This document shows, piece after piece, positions 31,705-38,943 of a DNA stretch of 64,000 nt. This DNA is from Chryseobacterium sp. ISL-6 (lineage in GTDB: Bacteria; Bacteroidota; Bacteroidia; Flavobacteriales; Weeksellaceae), in assembly GCF_018613715.1 (NCBI RefSeq), contig NZ_JAGGPT010000001.1, positions 981,919 through 1,045,918 on the forward strand, in the 5' to 3' direction. Positions within the stretch are counted from its first letter, which is position 1, and the number at the start of each line of letters is the position of its first letter. Below the pieces are notes generated by a model. That model did no database searches. It saw only the letters and a list, made by a program, of their open reading frames with translations, and was not told the origin of the DNA. Position numbers and translations under genes: made by a program.

Positions 31705-32340
31705 TTAGTGTCGATTAAGTTGTTGCAATAAGTTCTGAACTTTTTCCGTGAGCTGTTCTGCTATAAAATCTTTGTTGATAAGCGAACTGCCCAATCCAAC
31801 AGCAACTGCGCCACCCTTAAGCCATTCTGTAATATCATCAAAGTCAGCATTGATTCCTCCGGTTGGCATATAATGCATTCCCGGAAAAACAGGCTCAATA
31901 GATTTGATATATTTTTTACCTAAAGCATCAGCCGGGAAAATCTTCACTAACCGAAGTCCGTTCTGAAATGCTACATTAACATCGGAGGGGGTAAAACATC
32001 CCGGAATTAAATTGATGTTTTTTTCAACAGAATGTTTTACCAATTCTGCGCTAATGACAGGTGTAATGATAAAATCTGCTTTTGCACGAGCATAATCATC
32101 CATCTCTTTTATATTTTTTACGGTACCTATTCCCAATAAAAGTTCCGGAAACTCTATAGAAGAAATTTCCTTCAGTCTTTCAAAATTTTCCAATGCCTGA
32201 TTTCCGCGATTGGTATATTCTATTACATGGATTCCCCCTTCGTACAAAGCTTTTATGATCCTTTTTGAAACTTCAAAAGATTCGTTGTAAAAAAGTGGGA
32301 CAATTCTCTGGTCCTTTATTTTTTGTAATAGTACACTCAT
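31705..32340 (-). CDS. eda: 2-keto-3-deoxy-6-phosphogluconate aldolase
   Basis: Class I aldolase cleaving KDPG to pyruvate and glyceraldehyde-3-phosphate. It has 211 residues. The catalytic glutamate is in HVIEYTNRG, the Schiff-base lysine in RLVKIFPADALG, and the phosphate-binding segments are MPTGGIN and AVGLGSSLI. It overlaps kdgK by 4 nt (ATGA-type junction), so the two steps are coupled. Bifunctional 4-hydroxy-2-oxoglutarate aldolase activity is usual in the family. Confidence 0.95.
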   Translation of the reverse strand: MSVLLQKIKDQRIVPLFYNESFEVSKRIIKALYEGGIHVIEYTNRGNQALENFERLKEISSIEFPELLLGIGTVKNIKEMDDYARAKADFIITPVISAELVKHSVEKNINLIPGCFTPSDVNVAFQNGLRLVKIFPADALGKKYIKSIEPVFPGMHYMPTGGINADFDDITEWLKGGAVAVGLGSSLINKDFIAEQLTEKVQNLLQQLNRH

Positions 32341-33350
32341 AATTTTTCAATTTTAATGGTATCATTAATGGTATCACCTTTAATAAAGAGCTTTTTGAAA
32401 GCGACTTTTGTGGCATCTTCTAAAATTTGCTCTGTAGGATTTCCTTTTAATGTTCCGTGAATCAACGCTGCCATAAATGCATCACCGCTTCCTACTCTTT
32501 CCTCTATTTTATCTGAATGGTATTGTTGCGAAATCAAAAGTTTTTCATCAGTATATAAAGTCGCAAAATAATTTACCGCTTCGCCACTCGTGAATCGGAA
32601 TGTATTTGCTATCGTTTCAACATTGGGATACATTTTCTGAATTTCCGATGCCGATTTTTCTGCTTGTTTTAAAAGATTTTCATCATCAGAATTTCCATTC
32701 AATTCATATTCAACAGGAATATGCAGAAATTGCTGAACAGACCAGATATTTCCCATCAGAACATTCACCAAAGGCATCATATGTTTTATTTTATCTGAAG
32801 GATTTTTGTCTTGCCAAAGTGCAGCACGATAATTTAAATCAAGAGAAACCTGAATGTTTCTTGAAGCTGCTTCCTTCATTAAATCCAGACATTTGATGTA
32901 AGCTTTTTCACTTAAAGCAGGTGTAATTGTACTGATATGCATCCATTTCACCTCTGAAAACACATCATCTAAATTGAAGGCGTCAAAATCCGACTGTGTA
33001 AAAACCGATGGAAAACGGTCGTAAATTACCGATGTATTTTGCATATCACCATCCGAAGAGAGGTAAAAAGTTCCGATTCTGCCTTTACTTTTCTCGGCAA
33101 GTACCTCGATTCCTTTATTTTTCAGCTGAGATTCCAATTGGATTCCCAGGAAATTTTCAGGCAGAGCCGAGAGAAATTTTACCGGGTTTTTCCAGTGCGC
33201 AAGAGCTGTGGCAACATTATATTCTGCACCACCCACAAAGATTTTCACTAACTGGTTATTCATCCAGTTTCCATTAGAATCCGGAGCAAAATGTAAAAGC
33301 AATTCTCCGAAACAAAGTATTTTACCTGACCTTGAATGTTGCATAATCAT
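32337..33350 (-). CDS. kdgK: 2-keto-3-deoxygluconate kinase (PfkB family)
   Basis: Phosphorylates KDG to KDPG. The 337-residue protein begins with the PfkB N-terminal strand KILCFGELLLHFAPD. The lid and sugar-binding region FVGGAEYNVATALAHW follows, and the C-terminal RVGSGDAFMAALIHG carries the catalytic-base aspartate and anion hole. Directly adjacent to uxaC upstream and overlapping eda downstream. The frame has no oddities. Confidence 0.93.
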   Translation of the reverse strand: MIMQHSRSGKILCFGELLLHFAPDSNGNWMNNQLVKIFVGGAEYNVATALAHWKNPVKFLSALPENFLGIQLESQLKNKGIEVLAEKSKGRIGTFYLSSDGDMQNTSVIYDRFPSVFTQSDFDAFNLDDVFSEVKWMHISTITPALSEKAYIKCLDLMKEAASRNIQVSLDLNYRAALWQDKNPSDKIKHMMPLVNVLMGNIWSVQQFLHIPVEYELNGNSDDENLLKQAEKSASEIQKMYPNVETIANTFRFTSGEAVNYFATLYTDEKLLISQQYHSDKIEERVGSGDAFMAALIHGTLKGNPTEQILEDATKVAFKKLFIKGDTINDTIKIEKL

Positions 33351-34775
33351 TTAAAATCTAAAATAGTTTTTGGTATTATTAAAACAAATATCCTGAATGA
33401 TGCTTCCCACCCATTGTTCATCATCCGGAAGTAGCCCGGCTTCCATTTCGCTGCCGAAGATATCGCAAAGCAATCTTCTAAAATAATCGTGTCTTGAAAA
33501 AGACAGAAGACTTCGTGAATCTGTGAGCATTCCAATAAAAGTGCTGATAAGTCCAATATTGGAAAGTGTGTTTATTTGCTTTTTCATTCCCTCCATTTGA
33601 TCTAGAAACCACCATGCTGCACCTAACTGTATTTTTGATTTAATTCCGGCTTCATTAAAATTCCCAACGAGCGTTGCCAATACTTCATTGAAAGACGGAT
33701 TAAGGTTATAAACTATCGTTTGGGTAAGTTTCCCTGCAGTATTCAGTTCATCGAACATCATGCTCATTCTTTGGGCAAAATACTGTTCACTAATGGCATC
33801 ATAACCGGCATTAGTTCCTATCGTATTCAGCATTATTGTGTTATTATTCCGTGTGGCTCCTATATGAAACTGCTGAACCCAGTTTTTTTCGGCATACATT
33901 TTACAAAGCTCTTTCAAAAGATGGCCAGACAAAGCTTCTGGATCTGAAAATGACTTTTTATTTCCAGTTAAAAATTCTTTGAATTCATTTTCTAAGGCAG
34001 TACTCCATTTCTTAGTATCAGGAAAATATTCCAATCCATGATCGGAAATCCGAGCTCCGTTTTCATGAAAGTACTGAATTCTTGAATAAAGGGCTTCCAG
34101 TAAATCTGAAGTCGATTTTATATTAATTTCACTAACCTTCTCCAATTTTTTAATCTGACGGAGGTAGTTCTCAGTGTTTATTATATTAATATAACTGTCC
34201 GGACGGAAGGTAGGGAGAACCCGAGTGGTAAAAGAGCTATTTTTTATTGTCTTATGATATTGAAGATTATCAGCAGGATCATCTGTTGTACAAAGAGTTT
34301 CCACATTAAAATTTGTAATGATGGATTGTGGTAAAAATCCAGGCATTTGGAGATTATCATTCATCTTATGATATACGGAATCTATATTTTTTAAGGATAA
34401 GTATTCTTTAATCCCAAATGGATTATTCAGCTCCATATGTGTCCAATGAAACAGTGGATTGCGGAGTGTGTAAGGGACAACTTCTGTCCATTTTCTGAAT
34501 TTTTCTTGATCAGATGCATCCCCGGAAATAAATTTTTCTTCAATTCCGAAATTCCTCATCGCTCTCCATTTGTAATGATCCCCATCCAGCCAGATTGCTG
34601 TGGGAGATCTGAAGTTTTGATTTTTTGAGATGACATCCGGCTCCAGATGATTATGATAATCAATGACCGGCATATCTTTCGCATACCCAAAATATAAATT
34701 TTCTGCGGTTTTAGAACGTAGAAGAAAAGATTCGCTGAAAACATCTTTGCGATCTACAGTTTTAATATTGGTCAT
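33351..34775 (-). CDS. uxaC: Glucuronate isomerase
   Basis: Converts D-glucuronate to D-fructuronate (and galacturonate to tagaturonate). The 474-residue protein shows the amidohydrolase-type metal site MPVIDYHNHLEPD early, and FHIGATRNNN, LTQTIVYNLNP and GMLTDSRSLLSFSRHDYFRR later, all typical of UxaC. Its stop is immediately followed by the kdgK start. A strong intrinsic terminator lies only 24 nt upstream of its start codon, so expression depends on read-through or on a promoter hidden in the terminator region. Confidence 0.96.
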   Translation of the reverse strand: MTNIKTVDRKDVFSESFLLRSKTAENLYFGYAKDMPVIDYHNHLEPDVISKNQNFRSPTAIWLDGDHYKWRAMRNFGIEEKFISGDASDQEKFRKWTEVVPYTLRNPLFHWTHMELNNPFGIKEYLSLKNIDSVYHKMNDNLQMPGFLPQSIITNFNVETLCTTDDPADNLQYHKTIKNSSFTTRVLPTFRPDSYINIINTENYLRQIKKLEKVSEINIKSTSDLLEALYSRIQYFHENGARISDHGLEYFPDTKKWSTALENEFKEFLTGNKKSFSDPEALSGHLLKELCKMYAEKNWVQQFHIGATRNNNTIMLNTIGTNAGYDAISEQYFAQRMSMMFDELNTAGKLTQTIVYNLNPSFNEVLATLVGNFNEAGIKSKIQLGAAWWFLDQMEGMKKQINTLSNIGLISTFIGMLTDSRSLLSFSRHDYFRRLLCDIFGSEMEAGLLPDDEQWVGSIIQDICFNNTKNYFRF

Positions 34776-34798
34776 GTTTATTCAGTTCATTTACTATT

Positions 34799-34843
34799 AA
34801 AAAAACAGGGTCTTAGGCAATAGCTATTGACAAAAAGACCCTG
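34799..34843 (-). terminator. Intrinsic terminator inside the glucuronate operon
   Basis: On the minus strand, stem CAGGGTCTT / AAGACCCTG is perfect over nine pairs and followed by seven T. The loop itself contains the perfect palindrome CAATAGCTATTG. It is placed between the fructuronate reductase gene and uxaC. Confidence 0.8.
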
Positions 34844-34860
34844 CCAACTAACTGTATATT

Positions 34861-35676
34861 TTATACTCCGCTGAAAGCACTGAAACCTCCATCAACAGGA
34901 ACTAAAGCGCCTGTAATAAAGCTTGCTGCATCTGAACAGAGAAATTGTACAATACCATTAAGCTCTTTTGCTTCTCCAAATCGTCCCATTGGGGTTTTAG
35001 CAATAACCTTTTTACTCCTGTCCGTTAAAGATCCATCGGGATTTAATAAAATCGCACGGTTCTGGTCTCCTATAAAAAATCCGGGAGCAATAGCATTTAC
35101 ACGAATTTTATCACCATATTTTATAGCTAAATCCGAAGCCAGCCATTGTGTGAAATTGGTAATTGCAGATTTAGCCGCGGAATATCCTGCCACTCTTGTG
35201 ATTGCAGAATATGCCGCCATTGATGAAATATTGACAATACTTCCGCTACCCCGTTCTGCCATTACTTTTCCGAAAACATAGCTGGGATAAACAGTTCCGT
35301 TGATATTAAGGTTTGTTACCTCATTCCATCCTTCAATATTCATGTCTAAAAAAGACTGGTCTGGAGAAAGAGTTGCTGCTGGAATATTTCCACCAGCTAT
35401 ATTAAGGAGAATGTCAATCTTCCCGAATCTTTCAATGATCTTCTTTGAAGCTATTTCCAGGTTTTCGATATTCATAACATTGGCTTCCACAGCAAAAGCA
35501 TCACCACCTGATTCCTGAAGTTCTTTGACGCAGGCATCTAAAGTTGCCTGTTTTCTTCCCAACGCAACCACTTTTGCCCCGGCTTCAATAAAGCTTTTAG
35601 CAAGGCTACTTCCCAGAACCCCTGAGGCACCGGTGATCACTGCTACTTTATCTTTTATACTAAATATTTCGTTCAT
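34861..35676 (-). CDS. SDR-family fructuronate reductase (D-mannonate oxidoreductase)
   Basis: Reduces D-fructuronate to D-mannonate with NAD(P)H, the step between UxaC and UxuA. It is a 271-residue classical short-chain dehydrogenase with TGASGVLGSSLA cofactor loop, NIAGG, the catalytic serine in IVNISSMAAYS, and YSAAKSA with the catalytic Tyr/Lys. No long-chain UxuB is present in the window, so this enzyme fills that role by context, as in some Bacillus and Bacteroidota uronate operons. It lies 34 nt after uxuA, and a terminator follows its stop. Confidence 0.85.
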   Translation of the reverse strand: MNEIFSIKDKVAVITGASGVLGSSLAKSFIEAGAKVVALGRKQATLDACVKELQESGGDAFAVEANVMNIENLEIASKKIIERFGKIDILLNIAGGNIPAATLSPDQSFLDMNIEGWNEVTNLNINGTVYPSYVFGKVMAERGSGSIVNISSMAAYSAITRVAGYSAAKSAITNFTQWLASDLAIKYGDKIRVNAIAPGFFIGDQNRAILLNPDGSLTDRSKKVIAKTPMGRFGEAKELNGIVQFLCSDAASFITGALVPVDGGFSAFSGV

Positions 35677-35710
35677 TTTAACTTTTTAGAATTAATTACA
35701 AACTGTAGCT

Positions 35711-36886
35711 TTATTTTTTTTCCAATTCCATCTGTACACTTGCCATTACCCCTTCGATCTGTCCTAGGGCCAGCATTCTTCCCAAAAATGAATATCCTGG
35801 ATTGTAGCCTTTATCAATATCATCTGTCAAAAGCCTTCCATGATCAATGCGCATTGGAAGGTCCGGATTTTCTTTTTCAAATATTCGAACAACCTCAACG
35901 ATTTTTCCTCTTCCTTCCAAGTGATTTGCTTCTATAAAATCTCCATTCGGAAATACATTGGTACTCCTCAGGTGGACAAATTTTGTGCGTGAAGCATATT
36001 TCTGAGCTAATTTCGGAACGTCATTCTGAAGTCCTGCACTTAAGGAACCCGTACAAAACGTAAGCCCGTTATGAGGATTGTCAACGGCGTTCAAAAACCA
36101 GTCAATGTCTTCTTCACATGTTATAATTCTTGGTAAACCTAATAATGAAAATGGGGGATCATCGGGATGTACACACATCTGAATATTGTACTCTTCACAT
36201 ACGGGCATGATTTTCTCAAGGAAGTATTTCATATTTTCACGAAGCTGATCTTTACCAATTCCGTCATATAGTAACAATAGCTTTTTAAAAATAGCTACAG
36301 GATTCTGGTCATCTTCCTTAATGTTTCCATTTACAAAGCCTTGAGTTTTCACAATGACCGAATCAATCAAATCATTGTTATCCTTATCAGTAAGGGTATT
36401 TTTGAGTTCTCTTACTTTATCAAGAATTTCTGAGCTATATTCTTTTTCTGCACCTTCTCTTTCAAGGATATGTATTTCAAAGTAGGCGAACTTAGCCTTA
36501 TCAAAATACAATGATGATGAACCATCCTCCCATTTATGGTAAAGGTCTGTACGGGCCCAATCGAGAACGGGCATAAAATTGTAACAAACAGTTTTAACTC
36601 CTGCTTTTCCTAAATTTCCGAGGCTAATGATATAATTTGCTATTAAATGGTCTCTGTCCTCTCCTCCGTATTTGATAGATTCGCTCACAGCAAGGCTTTC
36701 AACTACAGACCAACGGAGTCCGAAACTTTCTATATATTCTTTATACTCATTAATTGCTTCTAACGGCCATATTTCCCCGTTTGGGATATCATGAAGTGCA
36801 GAAACAATACCCTGGACGCCTATCTGACGGAGCATGTTTAATTTTATGTTGTCTTTTTTACCGAACCAACGCCATGTTTTTTCCAT
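35711..36886 (-). CDS. uxuA: Mannonate dehydratase
   Basis: Dehydrates D-mannonate to 2-keto-3-deoxygluconate using Fe/Mn. The 391-residue length and the N-terminus MEKTWRWFGKKDNIKL are typical. ALHDIPNGEIWP, the MCVHPDDPPFSLLGLPRI metal-binding segment, HLRST and the MRIDHGRLL block are conserved. First gene of the glucuronate set, 86 nt after susD, with a hairpin in the gap. No -7 box was recognised there. Confidence 0.96.
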   Translation of the reverse strand: MEKTWRWFGKKDNIKLNMLRQIGVQGIVSALHDIPNGEIWPLEAINEYKEYIESFGLRWSVVESLAVSESIKYGGEDRDHLIANYIISLGNLGKAGVKTVCYNFMPVLDWARTDLYHKWEDGSSSLYFDKAKFAYFEIHILEREGAEKEYSSEILDKVRELKNTLTDKDNNDLIDSVIVKTQGFVNGNIKEDDQNPVAIFKKLLLLYDGIGKDQLRENMKYFLEKIMPVCEEYNIQMCVHPDDPPFSLLGLPRIITCEEDIDWFLNAVDNPHNGLTFCTGSLSAGLQNDVPKLAQKYASRTKFVHLRSTNVFPNGDFIEANHLEGRGKIVEVVRIFEKENPDLPMRIDHGRLLTDDIDKGYNPGYSFLGRMLALGQIEGVMASVQMELEKK

Positions 36887-36912
36887 ATTCTCTATAAATT
36901 ATTTTCATTAAA

Positions 36913-36944
36913 CAAAGCAGGTGTTTTTAAGGACACCTACTTTG
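36913..36944 (-). terminator. Hairpin after susD, probable partial terminator
   Basis: Minus strand stem CAAAGTAGGTGT / ACACCTGCTTTG (12 pairs with one G-U) and loop CCTTAAAA is followed by TTTAATG, so the T run is weak. It lies between susD and uxuA and could stop most susCD transcripts while allowing read-through. Confidence 0.65.
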
Positions 36945-36972
36945 CTTCTTAATATGAATGTGAAAAATTAAA

Positions 36973-38931
36973 TTAATTGTAACCTGGATTTTGATATTTA
37001 GCTTTTATATCCGCAGATACTTCCATTGCATCAAGTTGTCCCTGAGGAATAGGTCTGAGATAATGATACGGTAGTATCGTTCTGGTAACTGTCTCTGGGG
37101 TGTGATTTCCATATGAAGCTCCGCCGATCTGATAGGTGGCTGCATATTCACTCCATTTTTGAGTACGTACAAGATCATACCATCTGTAAAACTCACCATA
37201 ATATTCACGTGATCTTTCTGCAAGGATATAATCAATGGTAATATTCGAAGGTGTTGCCGCAATCATTGCCGCACTGTTATCTGCCGTATAAGCAGCATTC
37301 TGAGCATTGTTAAATTTCCATTTGCCTGCACGGGCACGGATTACATTAATAAGATCTTTGGCTGTCATTGCTCCTGTAGCTCCTTTCACAGCCGATTCTG
37401 CTGCAATAAAATAGAATTCTGAAAACTTCGCTACACTGAAAGGACGTGTTAAAGATGCATTTGGATATCCTAAGCCGTTCGGATCATCGGTACGGTAAGT
37501 TCCTATTTTCCATAAACCAGGATACACGATTCTGCTGATCCCATTTGGAGCAATAACCCAATCTGCTCTTCCGGCTAAAGTTCCTGCTCCTACACCGTTT
37601 TGTCCCGCTCCAGAAGGATATGCAGGAGTCTGCGTATCATCATTAAGGAAACTAAGGATAGCGCCCCCCGGTTGTACAGGTAAATTGTTTGCGTTATATA
37701 ACACTGGTACACCCGTAAGACCGGTCCCGTTTTTATTCCAGTTTCCTCTGTATGTAGTAACAAAGGTACCATCGTAACGCGAGTCATTGGTTTTATCGGC
37801 AAATGTATTTTTAATAACCCCCAGGGTAGGACACATACGAACCCATGGACGCCCGAAGGGCTGAGCCGCTTCACGTTGCACTGGACTTACAACATCTGCC
37901 CCTGCCCAGGCTGTTGTTTTACTGCTTTTTATGGCAGTATAATTCCATGTCTGCATCCACGCTGCAAAATTATCCGGAGCCCAACCTGACCCAAACCCTA
38001 CAGGATCTCCTTCGTTATAATATGTACTTGACTGCGTGTGATCTGCATACAGCATACATTCGTTGTTTCTGTCATTAGAACCCACATTTACATCGTAAAA
38101 AGTAGGCTGAAGCCCATAACTTCCGGGGCTGGTAATTCCCGCCATTGCTATATCATATGCTTGCTGGAAATACCATTGGGCATTATGACCATCAGGGTCA
38201 CTCCTTGAAACTTCAGGATAAGTAGGAATATTGTTCGGATTCTGCAGCCACCATCCATAAGTAAGATAAGCTTTTGCCAAAAATAATCTCGCTACGTTCT
38301 GTGTCACTCCTCCCGTTACCCGTGGTGATACAGGCAAGGTTTCAATTGCTTTTTTAAGATCAGGAAAAATAGCTTTTGTATATACTTCAGTAACAGTGTT
38401 TCTTGCGGAAGTTGTAGCAGGTAAAGTATTAAACTTTAATTCCCCGGCACCCAGATCCAATGGAACTCCTCCATATGTCTGAACCAACATAAAATAATCG
38501 AACCCTCTGAAAAATCTGGCTTCAGAAATCATTGACTCTGCAATTCCGAATCCTGGTCCCTTTTCTATAATCCCATTGGCAGTATTAATATAAGGAAAAA
38601 CCGATCCCCAGATCATACTGGTCGGGAAAGTATTGGAATTAATATTACCGTTTCCTGACATATCAAGTTCTTTGAAGTTACCATCTGCACTTTGTGCCCA
38701 GGTAGATTCATCGGTTCCATTCTGACAATTGCTCATAAAGTATCCGTTACCATAGAGCAATCGTAACTGTCTGTACAGGGAAGTAAAACTCTGGTTGATT
38801 CCATCCGGCGTACTAAAGTAGTCAACAGTGTATGTTGATCTTGGCTGTTCATCAAGAATTTCATTACATCCTGTAAATGTTAATGATAAAAAGATTGCTC
38901 CTAATATCAGTTTTTTGTTAAAATTTATCAT
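36973..38931 (-). CDS. SusD/RagB-type glycan-binding lipoprotein
   Basis: Outer-membrane surface lipoprotein that closes over its SusC partner and captures oligosaccharides. The lipobox FTGC (Cys22) is preceded by a standard signal and followed by NEILDEQPRSTYTVDYF, the usual SusD start. TPR-like segments include ARFFRGFDYFMLVQTYGGVPL and VARLFLAKAYLTYG. The C-terminal block ILAERSREYYGEFYRWYDLVRT is diagnostic. With 652 residues it is longer than the average SusD (about 550). Paired with susC, 12 nt away. Confidence 0.93.
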   Translation of the reverse strand: MINFNKKLILGAIFLSLTFTGCNEILDEQPRSTYTVDYFSTPDGINQSFTSLYRQLRLLYGNGYFMSNCQNGTDESTWAQSADGNFKELDMSGNGNINSNTFPTSMIWGSVFPYINTANGIIEKGPGFGIAESMISEARFFRGFDYFMLVQTYGGVPLDLGAGELKFNTLPATTSARNTVTEVYTKAIFPDLKKAIETLPVSPRVTGGVTQNVARLFLAKAYLTYGWWLQNPNNIPTYPEVSRSDPDGHNAQWYFQQAYDIAMAGITSPGSYGLQPTFYDVNVGSNDRNNECMLYADHTQSSTYYNEGDPVGFGSGWAPDNFAAWMQTWNYTAIKSSKTTAWAGADVVSPVQREAAQPFGRPWVRMCPTLGVIKNTFADKTNDSRYDGTFVTTYRGNWNKNGTGLTGVPVLYNANNLPVQPGGAILSFLNDDTQTPAYPSGAGQNGVGAGTLAGRADWVIAPNGISRIVYPGLWKIGTYRTDDPNGLGYPNASLTRPFSVAKFSEFYFIAAESAVKGATGAMTAKDLINVIRARAGKWKFNNAQNAAYTADNSAAMIAATPSNITIDYILAERSREYYGEFYRWYDLVRTQKWSEYAATYQIGGASYGNHTPETVTRTILPYHYLRPIPQGQLDAMEVSADIKAKYQNPGYN

Positions 38932-38943
38932 GACTGTACAGTT

